Shown: one piece after another, positions 12,601-24,659 of the stretch
How positions within the stretch are numbered: position 1 is the first letter of the stretch
Layout: every line of letters begins with the position of its first letter
Assembly (NCBI GenBank): GCA_013398055.1
Contig: VZRS01000474.1
Coordinates: 248,001 to 312,000 of the forward strand
From: Ifrita kowaldi
Taxonomy: Eukaryota > Chordata > Aves > Passeriformes > Cinclosomatidae
DNA: 64,000 bases
Reading direction: 5' to 3'
Position numbers and translations under genes: made by a program
Notes under the pieces: generated by a model
Told to the model about the DNA's origin: nothing
What the model saw: the letters and a program-made list of their open reading frames with translations, nothing else
Database searches by the model: none

Positions 12601-13359
12601 GTTTATTTCTCCCTGACTACTTCTCTTCTCTGCCTATGCAGAGATTTCTGAATTTTAAGTCTTTGTTCTTCTCCTTGATTTTATGTAGCTTAATCCAGGA
12701 TTGCTTATGGCAATTTGCTCTTTATAGTGCAAATGTTTTAGCCTCTGTCTGTTATGAGACAAGTTTCCTTTACTAAATTATTTTCTTATGTCTGTGCAAT
12801 CTTTGCCCTGCCTCAAGTGGGGACTAAAGGAACAGATACACTGCATGTAATTTTCATGTCTGCTGCAATATGTCTGTGTTATATTGCAGAGAAAGACAGT
12901 GTTGTGGAGTAGTAGTTTAAACTTCCAGTAGTTTATCTTGCAAAGGAGGAAACAAATATTAACAAATGCTTTATTCTTGTTATTCTGTAAGTGATCTCAA
13001 TTTGTTGACTTTCACCTCAGCGTTACTCGTTGTATCCTAACTACCATAAAATCTTCGGTTTCTTTTCGAAATACATCTTGTCTCCCCACTAAGGACTAAT
13101 TTGCACTACTTCCTCAGAAATATTAGTCAAAATCCCTGAAAGACAGCTTGGAATAAGGGTCATTTTTTGTAGTGTCAAGAGGCTGCAGAAATTATCAGCA
13201 TTCAGTCAATTAAAAAGGACTTTCAGTTCATTGTGGGAAAGAGAAAAGCGCACAATCTTCAGTGAATCTTCCTGTTACTAACTGATTCCTAAAATATGTT
13301 AATTAATATGATGAGTTGTTACTCTTTCCATTCAACAGTTCAGTTAGAAAGGTCTGCCA
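9646..13359. other. Non-coding stretch with one short tandem duplication
   Basis: AT-rich, no gene supported. Frames of 60-70 codons are scattered on both strands without recognisable content. Two imperfect copies of a 33-bp unit, sharing ACTTTGCATGAA, lie at 10393-10455. No transposable element was recognised. Confidence 0.5.
10393..10455. repeat. Imperfect 33-bp tandem duplication
   Basis: Two adjacent copies start TCTAT at 10393 and 10426 and share ACTTTGCATGAA followed by an A-rich end. A few substitutions separate them, so it is a small old local duplication. Confidence 0.6.
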
Positions 13360-13715
13360 GGACGAGAGAGCAGAGCACATAGCTGTTCACAGAGCAGTGT
13401 GTGCGTGTGGTAGCTCAGCAGACAGGAGGCTGGTCCGTGCGGGTGCCCACGCCATGCCATCTGCAGGGTGTTCATCAGAGGGATCGCACACGGTGTGGAG
13501 GATGTGTGCTGTAACTCCTGCTACTGCTGTGAGCAACTGGATCACACTTAAAAGGCACAGTAATGGGCATGCCAGAAAGAAAGCTAGATTGGCATTCAAG
13601 AGGTTAATTAGAATGGGAAAGAGCAATTAAAGGGACGTGAGGAAGTCTTCATAAAGCTGTAATTGAGCACTCTTCATTAAACAATCTCATTTAATGAGGC
13701 AGAGGATTTTTTGTT
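13360..13715. promoter_or_regulatory. Candidate regulatory element: CpG-rich half plus ATTA-rich half
   Basis: The left half (about 13360-13500) holds six or more CpGs and is GC-richer than its surroundings. The right half (13580-13700) packs several homeodomain-type cores, including GTTAATTAGA, GCAATTAAAG, GTAATTGAGC and TTCATTAAAC, into about 120 bp. Such clustering is seen in developmental enhancers and conserved non-coding elements of vertebrate gene deserts. This is pattern-based inference with no alignment. The 104-codon plus and 79-codon minus frames overlapping the patch do not look like real proteins. Confidence 0.25.
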
Positions 13716-15935
13716 GTTGTTGAAATTCTGAACTTCCTATTAAGGTTGTCTAATCAGCTTTCTGAAAGGGGAGTCATTACAATACCATAACTTTCGAAAC
13801 CTTTTGTTGTTCTCAAGATACTGCGAGGCATGTTTTATGTGGATGTGTTTTCCTTGGCATCAAAATGGAGAAATGGAAGTAATAATATTGCTTGTGTATG
13901 AATGTCATGAGTCTATTATTTTTATTTGCCCCACCTATGAGACAAATGAAGGTTTAGCTCCTAATTTCAGTAATTGTCTCCTTGTATTATGTATATTGTG
14001 TGGTAATGTGGCTACACATGCAGAATACAAATCAATACCTTAACAGCAAGGAACAGATGGATGGCTCCTGCGAAAGAACTTTGTTGTCCATTTATTGATC
14101 ACAGTTATGTTAACAGAGGCATACCATAACTACCAGTGCCAAAATAAACATCAGTTCTAGTAGTGGTCCAGTGAGAACAGGATTCTTGCTGGTTTACTTG
14201 GTGAGTGCAGTCTTGTTAACTGCTAGACTGATTCTTAAATTATCTGAATTTAAACAAAGCAGGGACTCAGAGAGACATTTGTGTTGTGTAAAATATCTTA
14301 AATATTATAAAGAATTAAATCATTTAGATCACAATGAATAAAACCTGTTATGGAAAAATATTAATTAAAAAGAGGCACAGTGAAATGCTGCTGATGTAAA
14401 ACCAACCAAAAAAGAAGTAATAGCTTTGCCTACTGTGATGCTGTTCATATTCCTGCTCTGTGTCATTGTCTCAATGATTTCTGTTGGTTTACTTTTCTAC
14501 CTCTGGATATAAGACCCACAGAACTGCAGGGGCACGTGGAGAGAGGACAGCATGTCTCAGCGTGCACCAAATATTGCTGTTGTAGAAAGTAAGCAAAATG
14601 AAAGCAGTTGGAAAAGCTTCGTATCTCTCTAATTCCCTTACCATGGCCCTGGGTACTGTGTGCTGTAGTGGTAAACGCCCATGGAGGAATTAGGTTACAA
14701 ATTATTTTTGAAGTTATTGATGTCCTTCCAAAATCTTCTAAAGTGATTTACATGTGTGGGTGTGCGACACACATTTTGTGTATGTGTTTATGCTCTCATT
14801 TTGGCTCGGTCTCTGTTTTGCACCATGGCCCCAGCTCTGTGATTGTCCAGTGTCAGCTGTCTTCTGGCCTCCTCTTGGCACAAAACCAACTTGTTCTCTT
14901 TTTGAGGAAACCCTGGCTGCTGAAAACAGATATATTGACATATTTTCCACATATCCACTGGGGCCTGCTTTCTACAGAGCAGTGTAAATATAACGAACCT
15001 GGAACAGCATGGATGCAAGCCAATATATGCCTTTTGCTGCCTGTTTTTCTTCTATGTTGCAAAAGCAGTTTAGAGGCATGAACAATATACCCTTACTATA
15101 AACAGCATTGCTCTGATTAGTCATAGTAATAAAAGTCCATTTTTTCTGAATGGCCCTTCAGTGAAGTACTAATTAATTCCAAGGATCTGGGAATTCACAT
15201 TGTGTAGCTTGTGTTTTCTATTTGTAACATATGTAATTTATTGAAAAATAATTTAAAAAAATACATGACTGGAAAAAGAGGAAGACACAACATTTTTAAA
15301 GTGACATGGAAGGTAGTAGCCTTTAGTCTCAGACAACCTCCTAGACATAAACAAGGAAGGACCCTGCAGGAAATGTGGCTTTTTGCCTCCTGTCGGTAGG
15401 AGATTTTGAGACTGCACTGCCTGTGTTTGCTCTTGCCTTTTGCTCTTGAAGTTCAGCAGATATCATTACCCCTCAGCTGTGTCCTGGTTGCCACACTGGC
15501 TGCATTTGTGTCCTCAGAGTTTTGGGAATATGGGATTATAGGGGGAAAGAAGTGGCCCAGAAATAGAGCAAGAGTTTTCTTTCCTCTTTTAGCATTTATA
15601 CCAATTATCTATTTTATTTAATAAATTACTGAAGAAACTATCCATATATTTGCCCAGTTCATCCATATGTACTGCAAAGCAGCTGTGCAAAAGTCAAACA
15701 AAAGGCATGGCACATCTGTTCATACCCCTTCCCCTGAACTTGGCTGCTTTTTTTTTTATGGTTGAATCCTTTAGCTCCTTTAAGGATTAGAAAGGTCTGA
15801 AAAACCTTCGAACCAGTGCCTTGCTTTTGTTCCCTTCCTTGTAGGGAGGGCACAGAACATCCCCCTGCCATGTTGGTTGCTGTCCCTTAGATCATACATA
15901 GAAATAATGAGTCCTACTGCTCCTGACAGGCTGCC
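13716..15935. other. Non-coding stretch containing the longest chance frame
   Basis: It includes the longest open frame of the window (14608-15081, 157 codons), which begins at TTG, has no domain and is overlapped on both strands by other frames. No repeat family was recognised. Confidence 0.5.
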
Positions 15936-15973
15936 CTTTTTTTTGGGGGGGGGAGGGGGAGACGGGGGGAGGG
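15936..15973 (+). repeat. T-run then G-rich tract with quadruplex-forming pattern
   Basis: A run of eight or more T is followed by G runs at 15945-15953, 15955-15959, 15964-15969 and 15971-15973 with one- to four-base spacers. This meets the G-quadruplex pattern on the plus strand. It is also a homopolymer region prone to sequencing error. Confidence 0.7.
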
Positions 15974-18289
15974 AAGTGAGCAGCATTTTCTTTCTGTAGA
16001 TGTAGAGGTGTGTCAGGAAGCTCAAAGAAAATGCAACGGTTTGCATAATTTAGCATATGGGGAAGATACCCAGAATTCAACCTGTCGTATAGGTCATATC
16101 TGTGAGAGGAAAAGGAAACAAAACCCAGACTATGATTTGCATCATCACTACGTTCTATTGTGGATTATGCTCATAGCTAGCTGAATTTGACTTAGAAATG
16201 AGACTGACATTGCACGTACACTTTGGCCCTTCTTTACCCTCTGCCGAGGAGGAGAGAAACATCCACTCTGTCCTTAAACGGAGATCTTGACTAGGGGAGC
16301 CAAAAGCACGCAGCACATAAAAATTGGATGATTGTACTGAAAAGAACTTGGTACTTTTTTTTTCTGAATGCCCTTGTCAGACAGTCTTTCCTTATGCTTG
16401 CCAGCTAATTAGCATCTAGTGATAGTTATTTCGTTTCAGGGAGGTAGCAAAACTTAATTTGTGCTGTTAATTACTTTTCATCAATTTTCCCATCTTTGAA
16501 TGGACAGTATATGTATCTATACTATTACTGAACTGAAAAAAACCCTCCTAGATGAAGTGAAAAAAAAATAGTAGCTTGTCTTCCCTCAATAATTTTAATG
16601 ATTTTTAAGAGAATGAGATTGGATTATGATACATTACATTTTAAGTGTAAATGCTAATTAAAATTGACTGTAAATTCTAGCAAAATCATAAAGGCAGCAT
16701 GCAACTCAGAGAATTGTTTTCAAATTAATTTCTGGAATCTTTCTAGATGCAATCAAAATGTTTTTAAAATTAATATGTTTGGTTACATAAAGAATTTTTA
16801 CTTAGTCATTAGCCAGAAAAACAAATGGGATCTTTATAATGTGACCTATTAATGCTATCTAACAGAAGTAATTGAGGAGACAGCATAATGTGACTATGCA
16901 ATGAATTCTCTGAAATATATGTCCTGAAAGCTGATGAGGTGACAAGCTGTAAAAAATTGCTGTGTAAACACAAATTGGCTGTGGAGTGCAGACAACAGTT
17001 TCTTTGATTGTAGATCTTGATTTAGTGGGACTCATACCTTATCTGTGCTTTTGCTTTCTGAAATGTAGCACTTTGTGAACATTTCTGTTTTGTTAAGGTC
17101 TGTCTCACTGCTGACAGAAAGTGAGGAGTTTGGTTTAACTGGGGAATGGAGGAAGACTACCGAAGTGACTTTTGTTAGTGGAATTGTTAAAAAAACCTTA
17201 TGGAGTGTTCTGCTGAGGTACTACCAGGACAGTTACTTAAGTCTATTTATTTTGGGCTGTGTAGCTGTGGGAGTTTGTCGGTGTCACTCAGAAGCCGGGG
17301 AGCCACCTCCTGTGCTTTCTTCTCACTATATTTGCAGAACTGTTCTCCAGCTCCACACCTGCAGGGATGCAGATTTCTGTGAGGGGTGAAGAGTCCTGTC
17401 TGTAATTTACACTTGCACAGCTCATCAGCACACCCCCTCCTGAGGAACACAGCCCCTTCGGACACCAGAGGTGCACAGGTGTGGATGTGTCCCCTCTCTT
17501 TCTGCCTGCCATTAGTGCAAGAGCACAGGGCACATCACCCAGGAGGGTGCTTGCTGTGTGTGCTAAGGGGAGCACCAGGCCATTCACCCATGGCTGGGTG
17601 CTTTGGACACTGTCACCAAGAGCTCACAGCATGACTCCTGGTGAAAGCTCCTCCCTTGATTTCAGATAGCTCTGAACCAGACCCTTAGAACAGAGTGCTT
17701 GTGTTTTACAGGTACCCTTAGTATTGCTACCATCTGCTTCTAATTTTCCCTAACCCAGTAACAGATCCATGTAACCAGAATTGTCTATCTGTTTACATTG
17801 CAAGGACCAAAGTTAAATAAATAACAGCACAGCATTCAAACTTGGCAAAAGGCAAAGCAGGATCTGTCAGTGGGTACAGATTTTGCCTTCCTGATCCATG
17901 TGGCAATAGAAAGGGGCCACCACTCTTTAATATACTTATGGTATAACTGTTTTATTAGAGCAAGGCAAGCTATTCCCGACACTCATGCACTGGATTTGTC
18001 TCTGAAAAAGAGATTATGATTATCACAGGAAGGGTGCCTCTGCCTTGATAGGTGACAGAAGTGACCCTGAAAGAGCTGTCTGGGTCCCAGTGGGCTCCCA
18101 GTGGCTGGTGGAGCACATGACACCTGTTCTAGAGGAAGGTGCATGGCAAGGGAATGATGCCTCAGGGATCCTGCAGGAAGCATTTTGGAAGAGTGATTTG
18201 GATTGTTTTGCCATTAGTTGTCTAATTCGGCCAAAACTAGTTGAGGAGAGAGTAGGACATTAGACTTCAGTGGTATTTATCCTTCCTAA
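15974..18289. other. Non-coding stretch; GC-richer block at about 17270-17660
   Basis: Mostly AT-rich. The block near 17270-17660 is GC-richer and gives several overlapping frames on both strands (17075-17389, 17288-17587, 17386-17634), which is expected when stop codons are rarer. No domain or splice structure supports a gene. Around 16400-16500 there are several TAATTA-type cores. Confidence 0.45.
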
Positions 18290-18480
18290 GAGTGTTACAG
18301 CTATTGCATGTTGGTAAAGGATTCATGCTTAAATTTGTGGGTGATAAATGCAAAACAAAACGGAGCAGCCAGTTCTCTACGTCATGTGCTGTTAATCAGT
18401 GGAAATCCTTGCCACAGGCCATTGTGCGCATTAAAACACCACACAAATTCCTGGCAGTGTTCTCTGGAGAGTTAATAAAT
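18290..18480 (+). mobile_element. Possible ancient L3/CR1-like LINE 3' fragment
   Basis: The stretch with a GTGGAAATCCTTGCCACAGG core, followed about 45 bp later by AAATTCCTGG, resembles the pattern GTGGAACTCATTGCCACA...AAATTCATGG recalled from the 3' part of old L3/CR1-clade LINEs. Divergence is high and no ends are visible, so this is a weak homology call from memory. It is not coding. Confidence 0.3.
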
Positions 18481-18604
18481 GAGTGAAAACATGCTTGGCT
18501 TGAGAAAAGCTGTAGCTGTAAATGTTTGGAGTACAGGAGAGTCCTTGAAGGAAGTGTAGTTCCTTCTCTTCATATGCCCATTCCTGAGGCTTTCACTTAG
18601 CCAC

Positions 18605-19186
18605 TGCCATGGTTCAACCCCAGGCAGCAGCTCGCTCTCTCCCCCACCAGTGGGATCAGAGAGAGAATGGGAAGGGTAAAAGTGAGAAAATTCATGGGTT
18701 GAGATGAAAACAGTTTAATAGGGAAAGCAAAAGCCACGCACACAAGAAAACAAAACAAGGAATTAATTCAATGCTTCCCGTGGGCAAGCAGGTGTTCAGA
18801 CATCCCCAGGAGAGCAGGGCCCCATCATACATTATGGTTGCTTGGGGAGGCAAATGCCATCACTGAGACGTTCCCCTTCCTTCTTCATCCACCTATCTCC
18901 TTTATATACTGAGCATGATGCCATTGGGTCTGGAATAGCCCTTTGGTCAGTTTGGGTCATCTGTCCCAGCTGTGTCCCCTCCCAGCCTCCCATGCATCCC
19001 CAGCCTCCTCACCAGTGTGGGTGGCAGTAGGAGAAGCAGCAAAGGCCTTGGCTCTGTGTATGCCCTGCTCAGCAATAACAAAAACATCTCTATATTATCA
19101 TCACCATGTTCAGCACAAATCCAAAACACAGCTCCATATGAGCCACTGTGAAGAAAACCAACTGTACTCCAGCCAAAACCAGCACA
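18605..19186 (-). mobile_element. Solo LTR of an avian endogenous retrovirus, minus strand
   Basis: Read on the minus strand it starts TGTGCTGGTTTTGGCTGG and ends GGGTTGAACCATGGCA, giving TG...CA termini typical of an LTR and edges familiar from abundant bird ERV LTRs. A TATA box (TATATAAAGG) lies at 18899-18908 and a polyadenylation signal (ATTAAA) at 18714-18719, in the order expected for U3-R-U5. It shares the 13-mer CATGGGTTGAGAT (18693-18705) with the LTR at 60156-60168. No gag, pol or env lies beside it, so it is a solo LTR. No clean target-site duplication is seen. Frames inside it (18842-19030, 18943-19305) are not viral proteins. Confidence 0.85.
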
Positions 19187-20134
19187 GTAACATTCCTTAT
19201 GGCTCTATTCTTGTGGTTTTGTTGAGTGCTTTGCCTGATGGATTGCTTGCAATCTTTTTCCTGTATATCTTTGCTTACAGTGTCATGTGTCTGTGTATTC
19301 AATGATTTCTCGTCCTGAGAAGATGGCTGGTTTTTATTTGTTTAAGTAGGATAATTTCAGAAAGTCATTTCCAGAAAAACTGTTGAAGAGACTAAAGAGT
19401 TTGGGAGACTACTATCAGCAAATGCTCTGGACAAGAAAAGTAATGTTAGGAGAACATGAAAGCACAAATTTTTTCTTTCAGGTTGGAAGAGGGAAGCTGG
19501 GACAGAGAGCACTCAAGAGCTCTCTCATGAAAGAACTCCTTTCTTTCTACAAATGCTCTTACGCAATTCTTGCTTTTACTCTTGCCACAATCTTACCCTC
19601 AGTATAAAACCGAACAAAGGGAATTTTCAAATGAATCAAACTAGAAAGCCTTTTTGAAGTATTTTCCAAGATATCTTGGCCATGCCCTATCATTTAAAAA
19701 TAGGCCTTAATTTCACCCTCTGTTATAGTAGAACTATGTCAGAAATACTTGCAGGAAGGAAACAGAAATTGTTACCACCTGCAGCCAGGTAACTATTATT
19801 CCACATTCCTCAAGTCCATGGGGAGTTAGTTGTTGTAATTATTTTTTATCTAATTTATCTATAGTTTCTATCAATTTCACTTATGTTTATTAGTCTATAT
19901 TAAGTATTTTTGAGGAGGATGATCTCTTTGCTTTCTATGCACATCTTGTGAATGGAGCCATCCAAAAGAATACAGCCATTTTCCTCTTAAAAAAACCAAA
20001 CGAACAAAACAACACACTCACACTGTAAAATAGACTTAAAATTGTCCTAGCAAAATCTCTTAAAATGAACAATTTCTATCTTTTTAGCCCTCCTTACATT
20101 TTTAGGCTGGTGACTTAAGCTCACATCCAGACCG
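19187..20134. other. Non-coding stretch, no feature recognised
   Basis: No gene or repeat recognised. The sequence right of the LTR shows no primer-binding site or retroviral frame that would indicate an attached provirus. Confidence 0.5.
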
Positions 20135-20178
20135 ATTCATTTTACCTTTTCTTCTGACACAGTGAAGGTAAAATGAAT
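20135..20178. repeat. Perfect 14-bp inverted repeat (hairpin), 16-bp loop
   Basis: ATTCATTTTACCTT (20135-20148) is the exact reverse complement of AAGGTAAAATGAAT (20165-20178), separated by 16 bp. The stem is too short for a typical microRNA precursor. It has no T-run after it in the manner of a Pol III terminator, and no flanking target duplication was noticed. It may be a protein-binding dyad or a remnant of a small inverted-repeat element. Confidence 0.8.
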
Positions 20179-23100
20179 AGCGCCGTAGATTTAAGTGCTC
20201 CATGGCCAGAGGTAGAGCCAAGATCTTCAGTGATAACCTTTATAATAATGGACAACAAACCACAACAATAGTTGCTGTGTCAGGCCTATGAATACATGTC
20301 TGAGTTATAACACAACCTTAATAGTTAGCTAGCTTTGATTTCAAGGCGTCAGGTAATGGTAAAGCCTCTGCATTTCGGTGGGGTGTTGCAGTGATTAAAC
20401 TTCTGGCCTGAAGTCGGTTAGCTTCAGCTTCCACTGATGTGAATTGTTGTGTTTGTCTGAGGAAAAGGCAAACAATGTCTTCCACACTGAGACTAAGCAC
20501 TAACTGCCTCCTTATCACATCTTAAATAAACTAAACAGATTCTTTAATGTAGATGCTTCCAACATGAGTAGTCAGATTAAGATAATTGAAGATTTCTGAG
20601 GGGAGAAGATACACACCTTGCATGTGCATGAGTCAGTGCTTGACTGCTGCTGACTGGAAAATGCGTAGAACATGCGTCCCATTTTGTTAGACATTTCTAC
20701 GGATGAAAAATGCTCTCAAAGTTGCAAGTGTGGCTTAATGGTGTCCAAGACCTGTAGAGATGAAAGGAGCTTCCTAAGAAAACAATTTTCCTCTAGATTT
20801 TCTGGTGCTGGAGCTATTAGCAGCTGTTTTCACCAAAGTAGGAGATTGTCATACCGCAGGATTCAGTCTTTTGTCACTGTGAAGGTGTGAGACTGAAAGA
20901 TGTGTAAAAATTTTCTCCCTGGATGTTGGTCATAGTCAATATGTTGACCTCCTTTGTGATCTGCTTAATTTTCCATTTCTTATCTGTCTTCTTAGCAGTT
21001 TCCTAATTACTTTTGCAATATTCATCCAGACCTTATTGACTGTGCTCATAGTTGGTCCTGTGACAACGCCGCTGAGCAGAAAAGGTAAAAAATACACCTT
21101 TTGCTATTCATATGCTTCATCCTCATAACCATCTTGTCCTAGGAACAAACTGGAAAAGTTGTCTATTACGCTTTCTTCGTCAGGTGCAATTTCTTCAGTA
21201 AGTGTGATTTTTCCTTATGCAATCCTTATCCTATTCCTTCACTGCTGTGTGTTTCCAAAGCAAAATGGGCAATGCCCCCTCTGCTGTCCTAGCTCACATC
21301 CAAGTGAGTTGCTCTTGCTCCCATAAGCAGCTCTACTGATGTCAGTGAGAATATATTGCATAAAGCAAATGTCTATTTAGCTATTGTTATCTACTTGTTT
21401 ACAGTCATTATCTAATGCATCTAACTTTGAGGGATGGCTCCTGACATCAGCTGTGGGGATATTACATTTGATCTGTGTCTAAGAAGCGATTCAGACAGTT
21501 TTGGTTTGGCCTTGGTCTTGATATAAGGAAAGAGGTTCTTAGATTTCCATTTGTTATTTGGAAGAACAGTGCCAATTTGTCAGTAAACACTACGGTTCCT
21601 ATTGAAAGGACAGTAAGTCACAGTCAGATTTTTGAATCTGTTAAACAAAGTATGCTGCTTTTGAACTTCCAGAGTGTAACTGATTTGGGGATCACAATGA
21701 TTCAATCTCAATCATTTTTCATGTGTACCATGGAATTACTGATAAATTTGTTTAGTCTATCCTGGCTTGAGAAAGAAGAGAAAATGATCTGCTGAAGCTG
21801 ATGTGAGGGGTGCGAATGTTGGGAGTGAATGATGTTCCCTCTCACTAACCAGTCAGCTTGAGAGAAGACAAGAAGCTGTCCCTGTTTCTTGCAGGTCTTT
21901 TTAGTGACCCAAGTGCCTCTCTTTGGAGGGGTGTACCTGTGCTTTAGGGCTGTATTTCTTCCCTGCTGCCAGTTGTCTGAAAGGGAAGAAGTGGTTCTCC
22001 AGTGTTGTTTCACCCAGGTAGACTGTCACTGCCCACCACTTCAGCAAAAATCAGCATTGACCTGTGCCTGCATCTATGTTTTCACTCAGTTCACTGTACA
22101 GCATGTAGCGTAATGTGTGTGGCATGGAAACTGGGACACATCTGGTGCAGTTGGGTGTCTGCAGACACTGCTGCAGTGTCAGGAGGTTCTGTAACCTTAT
22201 AAGATTTTACTCAGGTTGATCTGCACTTACTCAGATCAGCTCTAAGTTTGTGAAAACATTTTGTTTATTGTTTTGCCAAATGATATATTTAATTTATATA
22301 TACTCAGTGGAGTCTTGACTTGTATGAATGTTTATCCCACAGGCAGTGTTAAGTATCTTGCAAGCAGATCTATCTGTGCTTTTCATGGTGTTCATTTATC
22401 CACATAGCCCACTCAGGGTTGAGTTTCAGCACAGGAAATGCTGAAAATGCAGTGCTTCAACAGTATATGAGCTGTTTATCTTCAGATGTACTTTTCAGGG
22501 TCTGGTTTGTGTGGTGCACTGAAGAAAACAGATCAAAGTGACATATTCTGTAATTTCATTACCTTTGTCTTACAAATTTTGTTTGGGCCTGTTCTCAATA
22601 GAATAGCACTGGGACCAAAACAGATACTTGGAAAATCTTTGAAGTTTGGAACATATGGGAGGTAGAACAGACTTGTGACAGTAGACTCTGCTTGAAAGCT
22701 AAACTGGTAATTTAATGTACTGAATGCATTATGGAAACTGTTCATGTTTAAAAGCATCGACAAAGCATCAGTTCCTAAAGAAAACCAAACTCTGTCTTAG
22801 ATTTGCACAAACGCTTAGTTCTGGTGTTGGCAGTGAAACATATTTATCCCAGATCCACTTTTTGTTGTTCCTTAGTGCTTTACATTCTATCTGGTTATTA
22901 GCAGCAAACTTCATATAAAGCAGCTGAGAAATGTTGCCAGGCCAGAAACTAAACTCTGTTATATCCTTTTGAATATATTTAAATAATATACAAATAAGAT
23001 AGCTTCCAGCTAAGGTACGTAGTGCCTTGTCTTTCTAAGATGAAAATTATTAATTTTACTGAGTTCTCACAAAGCACAACTGAATATACAATGTAATAAG

Positions 23101-24641
23101 GAATCCTGTAAAAAAGCTTTCTGTGCTTTTAATTCTCCTTGAAATCAGGAATGGGCATTAATGATCAAGTTTTCAGCTGAGTCTGGGTTTTCTTGGAAGA
23201 TCAGACCCTTAAATTTTTGTGGGATTGTTAGTCCCAATTTTTTTAATATTTTACTTTGATTTCTCTGAAAAACAAGTTAAATATAAATCATAAAATAGCT
23301 TATTATTTTATTTGTAAGTATTGAAATGGGTATTTGTTGTTTAAAAGGGCAGATTTATACTTTAAAATTCCTAAAGGCATGGTAATTTTTGTGTACGTCT
23401 CCTGAATACTTTTTCAGAGTAAATGTAGACCAAACTGTAAAAATCATGAAACTTCAATTTGTTTGGGAATAGATGAATGAACTACAAAAAAGAACATATG
23501 GAAGTTTTCCATTTCTAATAATATTCAGAAATAACTCTTCATGGATCAATATTTGGTCTGAGGCAAAATGTGCGATGCTGTTGATTTATCCAGCCAGTTT
23601 TGCTTAAACTGAATAGCCTACATTCATTCTTAAAGCTTAGAGAAAACGTGACCGAAGATGAGAAATGAGTTAAAAGAAGAATTTGAAAGTAATCTTTCAC
23701 TAGCAAGGACTAAGTCCTCTGTTTGGTTCAAGGTAAAAATTTATGTTCAGCTCTGCCTGAGTCATTGCAGTGAAAGATTTTTATGTCCAGGAAAACCCTG
23801 AGATGTTTGATTGATGAGCAGTGTTGGCCAGAATATAATTTGCCATGCATGTTGCTTTTAAATTTAGAAAAAGTAAACATTTTAATTTTGAATATTTTAA
23901 AGCTGAAAGTAGACGTAACATGGGAAATGTGATCCTTATTCTGATCCTATTTCAGATTATGTTAAAATTAACTATAATGCCATGCTTTAGCTGGTGGCAT
24001 GTTTTGAAAAGAACAGTTTATGACAAGCATGTTTTCCCATTTTGGTGTTTCTGAACATAGTTATATGACATATGGCAATCAGGATATTAGATGTTACAGA
24101 CTTCCAGATAAGGAAACTAAATTTTATGTAGTCTTCCTAATTGTGGGGAATTCCCTCTCCATGTACCATAGGAAAATCTAGTTCAGTTGATGATTATGGC
24201 TGTGGAAAGAAATATTAATGGAAATATTCATGAAAAATGTGGAAAGGTGGTGCTGCACTTCGGATTTAGGGTGATCTACAGTCCTTTCCTTGATGCTTAC
24301 AGGGCTTAACTTGCAAGTCTTACTTGACTGAGTCCCTTGTTCTGTCTTCAGGAGCCGAGTGAAGGAGATGTGCTCAGGCTCCTCAGTTCTCATCTCAGGT
24401 TGGTCAGCTGGCCAAACTCCTCAGTGCCATCTCCCAGGCTGTGTCAGACTCCCTCCTCCCTATCCTTGTCCTCTCTTACCTCCTGTCCGCGCTGTGCAGG
24501 GAGGGGAGCACTTCTCACCCACGTGGGGTTGCTGTGAAGGTCGATGTTTTGCAGACTGGTGCCATTGAATATCAGAGGAATCAGGGAAGTAACAAAGCGT
24601 AGAGAGTAATCTTTTATTACACAGATGTTGGTGTCCATTCC
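20179..24641. other. Non-coding stretch, no feature recognised
   Basis: AT-rich with short frames only; the longest is 106 codons at 21475-21795, from a GTG or TTG-type start and without a domain. A good polypyrimidine-AG occurs at about 24351, and the frames after it (24337-24568) are GC-rich, but no donor site or recognisable peptide follows. No repeat family was recognised. Confidence 0.45.
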
Positions 24642-24659
24642 TATTTTTTTTTTTTTTTT
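24642..24659. repeat. Poly(T) tract
   Basis: A run of about 17 T. It is not joined to a recognisable retroposon. Confidence 0.8.

Noticed and set aside
14608..15081. Longest open frame in the window, 157 codons
   Set aside because: It begins at TTG rather than ATG, has no domain, signal peptide or splice context, and is overlapped by frames on both strands. It fits chance expectation.
24337..24568. Possible exon after a strong polypyrimidine-AG at about 24351
   Set aside because: No donor site, no CpG or codon signature and no recognisable peptide follow the acceptor-like site.
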